Positions 15,510 to 23,125 of a stretch of DNA of 33,250 bases are shown here, piece by piece. The notes beneath the pieces are model-generated. The model had not been told where the DNA came from, ran no database searches, and saw only the letters and a program-made list of their open reading frames with translations. Both the position numbers and the translations under genes were made by a program. The stretch spans positions 1 to 33,250 of the forward strand of contig CAMYLV010000032.1 of the NCBI GenBank assembly GCA_947259495.1, written 5' to 3'. Numbering within the stretch: the first letter of the stretch is position 1; each line of letters starts with the position of its first letter. The stretch is from an uncultured Desulfobacterales bacterium (GTDB lineage Bacteria > Desulfobacterota > Desulfobacteria > Desulfobacterales > JAHEIW01).

Positions 15510-16667
15510 ATGGATTTTAGCCTTTCAACGGACCATGAGATCTTACGTGAATCGGTGCGCAGTTTTGCCGAAAAGGAGATCAAGCCGGTTGCCGGAGAAC
15601 TGGATGAAAAGGAAGAATTTTCTTATGAAACCATGCAGAAAATGGCCGAACTGGGCCTGTTCGGGATTTTTGTCTCCGATAAATACGGTGGCCAGGCCAT
15701 GGATTATATTTCCTATATCATTGCGGTCGAAGAAATCGCCAGGGTTGACGGGTCGCATGCCGCCACCGTAGCCGCCGAAAACTCGCTGGGAATTGGCCCG
15801 CTTTATTATTTTGGGAATGAAGAGCAAAAAAAGAAATACTTGCCGAAGCTGTGCAGCGGAGAGGCCTTGTGGGGGTTTGGCCTGACCGAACCCAATGCGG
15901 GCTCTGACGCCGGGAATACGCAGACCTCCGCAGTTTTAGACGGCAATGAATGGGTCATCAACGGCAGCAAAATTTTTATCACCAATGCAGCTACCGACAT
16001 CACCACCGGAGCAACGGTTTTGGCACGAACCGGTGTCAGAGATGACGGCAAACCCGAACTGTCCTGCATTATCGTTGAATCCGGTACACCCGGATTCACC
16101 GCCAAAGAAATGCACGGCAAGCTCATGTGGCGCGCGTCGAATACCAGTGAGCTGTATTTTGAAGATTGCCGGGTTCCCAAAGATAACCTCTTGGGCCCCA
16201 GAGGACAGGGGTTTCACCAGATGATGAAAACCCTGGATGGCGGAAGGCTGTCCATCGGCGCTATGGGCCTCGGAGGTGCTCAGGGCTGCTTTGACATGGC
16301 CATGAAATACAGTCAGGAACGCGAGCAGTTCGGCCGCCCGATCGCAACATTTCAGATCAATGCCTTTAAACTGGCCGACATGGCCACCGAAATCGAATGC
16401 GCCCGTTTGCTGTTGTACAAAGCCTGCTGGTTGAACGACAATGCCCTGCCCTATGCCAAAGAGGCGGCCATGGCGAAACTATATTGCTCCGAAGTAATGT
16501 ATCGGGCTGCCAACCATGCCGTCCAACTGCACGGTGGATACGGATTAATGAAAGAGTATGATATCGAGCGCTTCTACAGAGATCAAAAACTTCTTGAAAT
16601 CGGCGAAGGCACCTCTGAGGTCCAGCGGCTGGTTATCGCCAGATATTTGGGAGCCAAAAGCCTGTAG
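15510..16667 (+). CDS. Short-chain acyl-CoA dehydrogenase (butyryl-CoA dehydrogenase-like)
   Basis: This 385-residue FAD flavoenzyme oxidises acyl-CoA to trans-2-enoyl-CoA in the first step of beta-oxidation, or reduces enoyl-CoA in the opposite direction, passing electrons to ETF. FAD/substrate signatures are GFGLTEPNAGSDAG in the N-terminal half and QLHGGYGLMKEY near the end. The catalytic base is Glu366 in IGEGTSEVQR, the position used in short- and medium-chain members. I chose the ATG at 15510, preceded by AAAGGAG; an upstream in-frame ATG at 15471 adds residues not conserved in the family. It is followed after 51 bases by an HTH-cupin gene. With acetoacetate-CoA ligase in this window it fits fatty-acid or butyrate metabolism. 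Chain-length preference is inferred. Confidence 0.92.
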   Translation: MDFSLSTDHEILRESVRSFAEKEIKPVAGELDEKEEFSYETMQKMAELGLFGIFVSDKYGGQAMDYISYIIAVEEIARVDGSHAATVAAENSLGIGPLYYFGNEEQKKKYLPKLCSGEALWGFGLTEPNAGSDAGNTQTSAVLDGNEWVINGSKIFITNAATDITTGATVLARTGVRDDGKPELSCIIVESGTPGFTAKEMHGKLMWRASNTSELYFEDCRVPKDNLLGPRGQGFHQMMKTLDGGRLSIGAMGLGGAQGCFDMAMKYSQEREQFGRPIATFQINAFKLADMATEIECARLLLYKACWLNDNALPYAKEAAMAKLYCSEVMYRAANHAVQLHGGYGLMKEYDIERFYRDQKLLEIGEGTSEVQRLVIARYLGAKSL

Positions 16668-16718
16668 CCAAATGTGCAATTCGAAACAGGAATAACCGAT
16701 TTTTGATAAGGAGATAAA

Positions 16719-17357
16719 ATGCAAGAGAAAACCAAAAAACCGCATTTTGATTTTGACTTTTTTGAGGATTTAACCGGCGATATACCGATGGAACCGCCAA
16801 AGAGCGTGGATGATGTCGGGGAACGTATCCGCAAGATCCGGGAAGAAAAGGATCTTTCACTTGACGAGATTTCCAACTTGACCGGATTTGACGTCGATTT
16901 TTTATCTAAAATTGAAAACAAGGAACTGCAGCCCCAACTGGGCACGATGATCAGACTATCAAAGGCGCTGGACAGTGCCTTCGGCCGACTGGTCTCAGGA
17001 GTTGGCGATAAACTTTACGCCATCACCCGCAAAAACGAGCGCCGCACGATTTCACGGTCCACATCCAAAAAAGGCCGGAAAAAAATCTATACATACAAAA
17101 GCCTGGCACCGGATGTGAAAGGGCGTCGCATGGAGGCTTTTCTGGTCCAGCTCGAAGAAGATCCTGAAAAAGAAACCTCGCTGCACGAAGGCGAAGAGTT
17201 TATTTTTGTGCTGGATGGCGAAGTGATTTTAGAGATAGGGGAAGATCGGTTTGAGCTCGAGCCAGGCGACAGTGCCTATTATCTGTCGACCACCGCCCAC
17301 CACATTGCAGCTAAAAAAGGAAAAGCGACCATCGTTGCGGTGATGTACGAAGCCTGA
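16719..17357 (+). CDS. HTH-cupin transcriptional regulator
   Basis: This 212-residue cytosolic regulator has an HTH_3/XRE domain at residues 33-90 (RIRKIREEKDLSLDEISNLT, then DFLSKIENKELQP) and a cupin_2 domain at 138-210 (HEGEEFIFVLDGEV and LEPGDSAYY, with H156, E160 and H194/H195 as possible metal or ligand residues). Such proteins bind DNA through the N-terminal domain and sense a small metabolite in the cupin barrel. The acidic, Phe-rich N-terminus (DFDFFEDLTGD) is an unusual extension before the HTH. A good AAGGAG site precedes the ATG. Directly downstream of the acyl-CoA dehydrogenase, it probably regulates that gene, possibly through the dyad at 15421. An intrinsic terminator follows at 17462. 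Confidence 0.87.
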   Translation: MQEKTKKPHFDFDFFEDLTGDIPMEPPKSVDDVGERIRKIREEKDLSLDEISNLTGFDVDFLSKIENKELQPQLGTMIRLSKALDSAFGRLVSGVGDKLYAITRKNERRTISRSTSKKGRKKIYTYKSLAPDVKGRRMEAFLVQLEEDPEKETSLHEGEEFIFVLDGEVILEIGEDRFELEPGDSAYYLSTTAHHIAAKKGKATIVAVMYEA

Positions 17358-17461
17358 TCCGAGCCGGTTTAATCCGAGCCAGCGGAAAACTTTTCTTTAC
17401 AGAAGTTATACACAAAAACAAACAATTTAAGATACTTATCTTCGATCGTGATGTTTTAGTC

Positions 17462-17496
17462 ACGGCCATGTGTACGGTGTGCACCTGGCCGTTTTT
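17462..17496 (+). terminator. Rho-independent terminator after the HTH-cupin gene
   Basis: A 13-base stem (ACGGCCA pairing with TGGCCGT, continuing inward with one mismatch to a GGT loop) is followed at once by TTTTTCGTT. It lies about 100 bases after the regulator stop. A weaker stem, AAAGCCG with CGGCTTT, follows at about 17532-17568. The rest of the 342-base gap 17358-17699 holds a promoter and no gene. Confidence 0.7.
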
Positions 17497-17579
17497 CGTT
17501 CGGCGTATTGGATTTTTGTGAAAATTTGTTATAAAGCCGACACACGATCCTTAAAAAGGGCCGGCTTTTGACCTGAATT

Positions 17580-17607
17580 TTGACAAATCGATTTTGGCCA
17601 TTATTTT
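17580..17607 (+). promoter_or_regulatory. Sigma70-type promoter for the M16 peptidase
   Basis: TTGACA at 17580-17585 and TATTTT at 17602-17607 are 16 bases apart, about 93 bases before the ATG at 17700. Confidence 0.45.
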
Positions 17608-17699
17608 TTACTCCTTACACATTTTAATTTTCTAAAGTACAATTAATACGGATTTGAAATTAATCTAACCCATTAAGCGATGCATCGGAGACATTACAT

Positions 17700-20600
17700 A
17701 TGCGTTTTGTAAAAATCATTAAAATCGGCTTGTTGCTTTTGTTTCTGACCGGAAGTGTGTGCCTGGCATCGGGACCATTTGCTGATATTCGGCTTGACGT
17801 CAAAGAATTTCAGCTTGAAAACGGCATGCTGTTTTTAGTGGTCGAACGGCCGGCAACACCCCAGGTGGCATGTCGGCTGGCCATCCGTGCGGGATCGGCC
17901 CTCGAAGAAACCGGTCGGACCGGCATTGCGCACCTGCTGGAGCATATGATGTTCAAGGGGACCCAAAATTTCGGCACCCTGGATGTCACCCAGGACGAAA
18001 AACTGCAGCAGCAGATTGAGGCGGCCTATCAAAAAATTCTCAGCGAGCAGCAAAAACGGGCACCTGACGAAAAACTGATTCAGCAAAAGCGTGCTGAGAT
18101 GGTAAAGCTGCGCGCGGAAGTCCAAAAAATTTATGTGCCTCAAGCATTTTCTTCTCAGCTGGGTAAAATCGGAGCAGTCAGCGTTAATGCTTTTACGACG
18201 AAAGATCAAACCCAGTATATGACCTCGGTCCCCTCGGATATGCTGGAACAGTGGTTTTCCATCATCAGTGAACAATTGTTTGAACCCTCCTGGCGTGAAT
18301 TTTACGTTGAAAAAGAAGTGGTCCAGAGGGAGTGGGCGTTTCGTTACATCAATGACCCCGGCGGGGCGGCCTGGCTGGATCTGAATGCAGCCGCCTATAC
18401 CGCACATCCCTATCGCAACCCCACTATCGGATGGAAAAGCGATATGGCAAAATACAGCACACGGGATGCCATCGAGTTTCACCAAAAATATTACAATCCC
18501 GCCAATGCGGTTTGTGTTCTCGTTGGCGATGTGACTGTTGCAGAGGCCAAACAATTGGCTAAAACTTATTTCACGCGCTATCCGGCCGGGTTAAGCGCTG
18601 CTGAAACGGTAACCCGGGAACCGTCGCAGCAGGGGCCGCGCAAGAATATTCGCTTTTTGAAGGGCGCCCGAACACCGCTGGTGAGAATCGGATATCACGG
18701 CGCCAAAATGGGGACACGGGATTTTTATGCACTCGATGCCATGATCATGGTACTGAGTCATGGCCGTAGCGCCCGTATGACCCAAAATATCATCAACCAG
18801 GGCCTGGCCGTAGAAGCCTGGGCCTACAATCCTGACAACCGGTATGGCGGCATGCTCATCGTCGGCGGATCACCCAGTGAGCCCGAAGCACTAAAAACAG
18901 GGTCGGACTCGCTCAGTGAAAATCAGAAGCGTAAGGCGTATTTGGCGGCCTGTGAAAACCTCGAAGCGTTGCTGGTCGGTGAAGTTGCAAAATTTAAAAC
19001 CGAGCTGGTATCTCCGCGCGAGCTGGCGCGCATCAAAAAACTCAACCAGCGGGACTTTTTGGATCGAATGCGCAGCAATGAAAGTCTGGCCGGTACGCTG
19101 GCAACACTCGAGGTACAGGTCGGTTGGCAATACCTGAACGATTATCTTGAGCGAATCGATGCCGTAACGCCCGCAGAAATTCTTGAAGCAGCGCAAAAAT
19201 ATGTTCGCACGGATAATAAAACCGTGGTTTATGTTATTCCGGGCGGTCAACCCGATAAACCACCCGCGCAGTATACCGAAGTGCGAAATATCAGCAGCGG
19301 CGCAGCGGCCAACATGGCTTATGTGGGCGATTTTAGAAACAGATCTGATTATCCCACCCCAGCTGGATGGAAGCATCCACTTTCGTTCAGGCGTGACCCG
19401 CAAAAAATAAAATACCCCCGGGCCGAGACTTTTGATGTTAACGATGTCAGGGTCTTTTACCTGCCGGACACCGAGTTGCCCTTGATTGATCTGACGATCC
19501 TATTAAAGGCTGGTTCGGTTGACGTCGCGAAATCCAAGACCGGTCTAGCCGACGTTTTCAACAGCGTGATTGTACGCGGTGGGACCCAAACGCTGTCGCC
19601 CAATGAACTGGCACAGGTACTGGATGAGAATGCCATTCAGCTTGGCGTATCGGTTGATGAGGAGCAGACATCGGTTCATCTATCGGTGATGAAAGCGGAC
19701 TGGGAGAAGGGTTTAGAACTTTTGCAAGCGGTGCTGACGCGGCCCGGCTTTGACCCCGGCGTACTGCAAGTCGCGAAAAACCAGGAACTCGTATCGCTCA
19801 AAAGACAGGGCGGTGATGCGATGGCGGTGGCCCTGCGTGAAAGTAAAATATGGCATTTCAAAAACCATCCGTACGGCCGGGATCCACTGGCAGGCTTGCA
19901 GACCATTCCGGACATATCACCGGAGGATCTGAAGCACTTTTTAAAGACCTATTTTGTCTCCGAAAATATGACCATTGCGATTGCCGGTGACATTGATAAA
20001 GAAAAAATAATTTCCGGCCTGCGCAACTTCCTGCAGGCCTTTCCGAAAAGCCGGGCACCGCAGCGCAATTTAGCGGACCCCGCTGTGACCCCACCGGTCC
20101 TGATTTTGGTCCACAAACCCGGTCAGGTTCAATCCCAGGTCATTATGAACCTGCCGGCTATAAAACGCTCCCATCCGGATTACTGGAAAGCCAGCCTCTT
20201 GATGAACGTTTTCGGCGGCAACGACTCGCTGATGTATAAGCGCTTGCGGGATGATTTGGGCCTTGTATATTCAGCCGGATTTTACCAGACCTTCAAATGG
20301 CAGGCCGGTCAACTGGTGGGTTACATCGGGTGCAAGGGCGATCAGACCACAGCGGCCATCCAGGAAACACTAAAACTTATGGCTGTGCTGCGTGACGCGA
20401 TTCCCGAAAAAGAGCTGGAATTAAAGCGGCTGGATGCACTCAACAGCTTTGTTTTTAACGTGGACACCAAATCAGAGCTGGTGAATGTCTACGGTCGCTA
20501 CCATTTGCGGGAAGAACCGCTCGACACCCTCGAACGAATTCAGGATGCCTATATGGGCGCCACCAAAGAGGAACTGCATCGGCTTGCCCGCGAGCTTCTT

Positions 20601-20747
20601 GACCCTCAGAAAATTCAAATCTTTGTTGTCGGGGATAAAAACATCACCGTGCAGGCGCAAGACGGAAAACAAACGACCCTGGAAGAAGACCTCAAACGCC
20701 TGGCCCGCCAACACGACTTGTCCTACCAGGAAATCCAGTTGCGATAA
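17700..20747 (+). CDS. Exported M16 family (pitrilysin/insulinase-type) zinc metallopeptidase
   Basis: This 1015-residue protein has a signal peptide (hydrophobic run at residues 9-20, likely cleavage near CLASG) and two tandem M16 modules, so it probably acts in the periplasm as a closed clam-shell peptidase. The active site is HLLEH at residues 78-82. The distal zinc ligand is Glu211, with the accompanying Glu204 (EKEVVQRE), as in pitrilysin. Between them lies an extra charged, Gln/Lys-rich stretch of about 50 residues (roughly 97-148) that looks like a helical coiled insert. The C-terminal module (from about residue 560) lacks HxxEH and is the non-catalytic half. It has its own promoter and no operon partner. 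Natural substrates are unknown; members degrade short peptides. Confidence 0.9.
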   Translation: MRFVKIIKIGLLLLFLTGSVCLASGPFADIRLDVKEFQLENGMLFLVVERPATPQVACRLAIRAGSALEETGRTGIAHLLEHMMFKGTQNFGTLDVTQDEKLQQQIEAAYQKILSEQQKRAPDEKLIQQKRAEMVKLRAEVQKIYVPQAFSSQLGKIGAVSVNAFTTKDQTQYMTSVPSDMLEQWFSIISEQLFEPSWREFYVEKEVVQREWAFRYINDPGGAAWLDLNAAAYTAHPYRNPTIGWKSDMAKYSTRDAIEFHQKYYNPANAVCVLVGDVTVAEAKQLAKTYFTRYPAGLSAAETVTREPSQQGPRKNIRFLKGARTPLVRIGYHGAKMGTRDFYALDAMIMVLSHGRSARMTQNIINQGLAVEAWAYNPDNRYGGMLIVGGSPSEPEALKTGSDSLSENQKRKAYLAACENLEALLVGEVAKFKTELVSPRELARIKKLNQRDFLDRMRSNESLAGTLATLEVQVGWQYLNDYLERIDAVTPAEILEAAQKYVRTDNKTVVYVIPGGQPDKPPAQYTEVRNISSGAAANMAYVGDFRNRSDYPTPAGWKHPLSFRRDPQKIKYPRAETFDVNDVRVFYLPDTELPLIDLTILLKAGSVDVAKSKTGLADVFNSVIVRGGTQTLSPNELAQVLDENAIQLGVSVDEEQTSVHLSVMKADWEKGLELLQAVLTRPGFDPGVLQVAKNQELVSLKRQGGDAMAVALRESKIWHFKNHPYGRDPLAGLQTIPDISPEDLKHFLKTYFVSENMTIAIAGDIDKEKIISGLRNFLQAFPKSRAPQRNLADPAVTPPVLILVHKPGQVQSQVIMNLPAIKRSHPDYWKASLLMNVFGGNDSLMYKRLRDDLGLVYSAGFYQTFKWQAGQLVGYIGCKGDQTTAAIQETLKLMAVLRDAIPEKELELKRLDALNSFVFNVDTKSELVNVYGRYHLREEPLDTLERIQDAYMGATKEELHRLARELLDPQKIQIFVVGDKNITVQAQDGKQTTLEEDLKRLARQHDLSYQEIQLR

Positions 20748-20943
20748 TGCGGAAATGGATCTTATTCCCGGGCGGTGGTTTTTCAGATTCTGACCCACGA
20801 ACGGGTAGGTCGCGGCTTTTTAGGATTTGCGGGCCCGGCAGCGGCCCCATGATCGCTGCATCGTATGGTTTCACCTGAAGAAGCCGGTGTTTAATGGCTA
20901 CCCACCTTTAGGCCAACCATGAAAAGCACCTGTTCCTGTTACC

Positions 20944-20972
20944 TTGACACCGGCAGCCTGATTTTTTATTAT
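20944..20972 (+). promoter_or_regulatory. Near-consensus promoter for the DHH gene with a long leader
   Basis: TTGACA at 20944-20949 and TATTAT at 20967-20972 are exactly 17 bases apart. Initiation near 20979 gives a leader of about 250 bases that contains palindromic element B and a 22-base tandem repeat before the GTG at 21227. The first part of the gap, 20748-20940, shows nothing I can identify. Confidence 0.55.
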
Positions 20973-21009
20973 TTAGTTGTCATTTAAAAATTCATTTTTA
21001 TTTTGTTTA

Positions 21010-21207
21010 CCCTTCGGGATTGATGATCTGTCCACATCTACTGTGCCAGATATCGCCCCGCATACGCGGAACGATATCTGTCTAGTCGCTGCGGCAAATC
21101 TTCAGAGGCGGATCTTCGGTCCTCCAAAGGCGGATCTTCGGTCCTCCAAAGGCGGATCTTCGGTCCTCCAAAGGCGGATCTTCGACCTCGGACAATCGCT
21201 CCATTAG
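21010..21207. repeat. Palindromic element B, copy 1, interrupted by a tandem array
   Basis: The element begins CCCTTCGGGATTG and ends in ACAATCGCTC-C-ATTAG, both shared with copy 2 (22978-23097). Inside is a clean two-step hairpin at 21048-21079: AGATATCG with CGATATCT, then CCGC with GCGG around ATAC. Between the common GCGGCAA and ACCTCG blocks this copy carries a tandem array that copy 2 lacks. Confidence 0.7.
21107..21184 (+). repeat. 22-base tandem repeat with UUCG-loop potential
   Basis: The 22-base unit begins at 21107, 21129, 21151 and 21173: three full copies and a partial fourth. Each has GGATCTTCGGTCC, which in RNA can fold as a short stem closed by the very stable C(UUCG)G tetraloop with one bulged U. 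There are no spacers, so it is not a CRISPR array. It ends about 43 bases before the GTG of the DHH gene. Confidence 0.75.
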
Positions 21208-21226
21208 GGTAAAGCGGGAGATACCA

Positions 21227-22153
21227 GTGAGATTACTGACGCGATCGGATTTTGACGGCTCAGTGTGTACGGCAATTCTTGAAGAGCTGGGGCTTATCGA
21301 CGATATTCTTTATGTGCATCCCAAGGATATGCAGGATAACAAAATTGCCGTTACGGGCAACGATATTCTGGCAAATGTACCGTTTGTTGAAGGGTGTGGT
21401 TTATGGTTTGACCACCATTCCAGCGAGCATGAGCGTTTGCAGCTGGACGGCAAGTTTAAAGGCGCCAGCAAAAATGCGCCCAGTGCGGCTCAGGTCGTTT
21501 ACGATTACTACAAACAGAATAAAGCTTATGCGGCAAAGTTAAGCAAATTCAAAGAGCTGATTGAAATTGCCGGCAAAGCCGATTCGGCCAAATTTACGAA
21601 AGACGATATTCTTCATCCAGAGGGCTGGACGATGCTGGCATTCATTTCAGATCCGCGTACCGGTCTCGGTTATAAGCGCAGCTTTACCATCAGCAATTTT
21701 GAATTGATGAAGAAATTACCCCAATTACTGCGCACCCAAAAAGTCAATTACATTTTAAAACTCTCCGATTTCCAGGAACGGGTGAAGCTCTACCAGGAAG
21801 AAAATAAAAAATACGAGCAGCTGATCACCCGAACAGCCAGAATCAAGGGGGATGCAATCATTATCGACCTGCGGGATTGTCAGACTATCCCGGTCGGCAA
21901 CCGCTTTTTGGAATATGTTTTGTATCCCGAGCAGAATATATCCATACGGATCGTAGACGGCAAAAATAAGCAGTTTGCCATGATTTCGGTCGGGCACAGC
22001 ATCATTAACCCGACAGCAACAATCAATGTGGGCGCTTTAACCCTCAAATATGGCGGCGGCGGGCACAAAAGGGTCGGTACCTGTCAGGTCTCGTACGAAG
22101 CGGTCGACCGGGTGGTCGGCGAAATGCTTGATGTGATTAAGGCGTCCAAATAA
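21227..22153 (+). CDS. DHH/DHHA1 phosphoesterase (exopolyphosphatase/NrnA-like)
   Basis: This 308-residue cytosolic DHH-superfamily phosphoesterase has the Mn-binding motifs SDFDGS (D8, D10), FDHHSSE (D62, H63, H64) and the C-terminal DHHA1 motif GGGGHKR (276-282) that holds the substrate. Characterised relatives cleave polyphosphate, nanoRNA, pAp or cyclic dinucleotide products; the sequence alone does not decide between these. The start is GTG, preceded by GCGGGAG, and the N-terminus MRLLTRSDFDG fits the family with no missing residues. The leader is long and structured (element B plus tandem repeats), which hints at post-transcriptional control. The WbqC-like gene starts 63 bases downstream and may be co-transcribed. 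Confidence 0.85.
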   Translation: MRLLTRSDFDGSVCTAILEELGLIDDILYVHPKDMQDNKIAVTGNDILANVPFVEGCGLWFDHHSSEHERLQLDGKFKGASKNAPSAAQVVYDYYKQNKAYAAKLSKFKELIEIAGKADSAKFTKDDILHPEGWTMLAFISDPRTGLGYKRSFTISNFELMKKLPQLLRTQKVNYILKLSDFQERVKLYQEENKKYEQLITRTARIKGDAIIIDLRDCQTIPVGNRFLEYVLYPEQNISIRIVDGKNKQFAMISVGHSIINPTATINVGALTLKYGGGGHKRVGTCQVSYEAVDRVVGEMLDVIKASK

Positions 22154-22216
22154 GTCTTAAAGTTTCCAATCTATTATCAGCAGGCTCAACGGCCAAACGG
22201 ACCAGCGGGCCAACCA

Positions 22217-22894
22217 ATGATTATATCCACCCACCAACCCTATTTCATCCCGTTTTCGGGTTTTTTTCACAAAGCCCGGCAATCTGATATTTTTGTCATT
22301 CTCGATACCGTGCAGTTTCCACGGGGCACCACATGGATCAGCCGTAATCGCTTAAAAAACGATCAGGGAATGTTATGGTTGACCGTTCCGGTCTGGAAAA
22401 AGGGTATGGGCCTGCAGCCCATCTGTGAAGTCAAGATCTGCCATGCATTTCGCTGGGTCGCCAAACATCTGGTCAGCCTAAAATCCGCTTATGCCAGAGC
22501 CCCCTATTTTACCGATCATATGCCCTTTATTGAAGATACGTATCGGGCTCGTTTTGAAAACCTCATTGATCTGAACATGACCTTCATTCATTATTTGTTT
22601 CGGCAGTTTAAAATCGATACCGAGATTAAATTGCTGTCGGAATTGGGCATTCGAGCAGCAGGCAATCAGTTGCTCGTTGATATCTGCCGGCAACTGGAGG
22701 CTTCAGTTTATCTGGCTCAGCCTGCGGCCGGAAGATATCTGGACAGCGAGTTGTTCCAAAAAGAAGGTCTTCAGATTCAGTTCATTAAACCACCTGCCTG
22801 CGTCTATCCACAGTTGTGGGGTCCTTTTATTGCCAACCTTTCGGTCTTTGACATGCTTTTCAACTGTGGTCCTAAGGCAAAGGACATATTTTGA
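22217..22894 (+). CDS. WbqC-like family protein
   Basis: This 225-residue cytosolic protein matches the WbqC-like family: ISTHQPYFIPFSGFFHKA at the start, DIFVILDTVQFPRG at about residues 29-42, and the C-terminal NLSVFDMLFNCGP. Members occur in polysaccharide or glycan clusters and are suspected to modify nucleotide sugars; no reaction is firmly established. Here it follows a DHH phosphoesterase by 63 bases and faces the glycosyltransferase-sulfatase end of the minus-strand operon, which is consistent with surface-glycan work but not proof. The start has no strong ribosome site. The gene is complete and of normal length. A 17-base perfect inverted repeat follows its stop. Confidence 0.85.
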   Translation: MIISTHQPYFIPFSGFFHKARQSDIFVILDTVQFPRGTTWISRNRLKNDQGMLWLTVPVWKKGMGLQPICEVKICHAFRWVAKHLVSLKSAYARAPYFTDHMPFIEDTYRARFENLIDLNMTFIHYLFRQFKIDTEIKLLSELGIRAAGNQLLVDICRQLEASVYLAQPAAGRYLDSELFQKEGLQIQFIKPPACVYPQLWGPFIANLSVFDMLFNCGPKAKDIF

Positions 22895-22902
22895 AATTGA
22901 TC

Positions 22903-22978
22903 GTTTCAAATTTTAAAAAAGATAATTTTACCTTTTTTGTAATGAATTCTATCTATTTCTATTTTTAAAATTTGAAAC
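22903..22978. repeat. 17-base perfect inverted repeat after the WbqC-like gene
   Basis: GTTTCAAATTTTAAAAA at 22903-22919 is perfectly mirrored at 22962-22978, 42 bases apart. It is AT-rich, begins nine bases after the stop codon, and runs directly into element B copy 2. It may be the left end of that element. Confidence 0.65.
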
Positions 22979-23097
22979 CCTTCGGGATTGCCGATCTTAC
23001 CGCATCTACTGTGTTAGATGCCGTCCCGCATAGAGTTACTATAGCGGAACGACATCTGCCGTGTAGCTGCGGCAACCTCGACAATCGCTCAATTTAG
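22978..23097. repeat. Palindromic element B, copy 2
   Basis: This copy shares CCCTTCGGGATTG, CATCTACTGTG, GCTGCGGCAA and ACAATCGCTC blocks in the same order as copy 1. Outer arms CCGCATCTAC and GTAGCTGCGG pair at nine of ten positions, and the inner part is an imperfect palindrome. It fills the gap between convergent genes ending at 22894 and 23126. It has no tandem array. Confidence 0.65.
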
Positions 23098-23125
23098 TTT
23101 GTGCATCTGTTGAATCTACTAGTAT

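Noticed and set aside
17532-17568. Second terminator before the M16 gene
   Set aside because: The seven-base stem has a long loop and only a short T run. It may be chance or a weak backup to the terminator at 17462.
21107-21184. CRISPR-like short repeats
   Set aside because: The units are direct tandem repeats with no spacers and no cas genes nearby.
20977-21207. A 76-codon open frame before the DHH gene
   Set aside because: It is read through the palindromic element and the tandem repeat, has no ribosome site and resembles no protein family.
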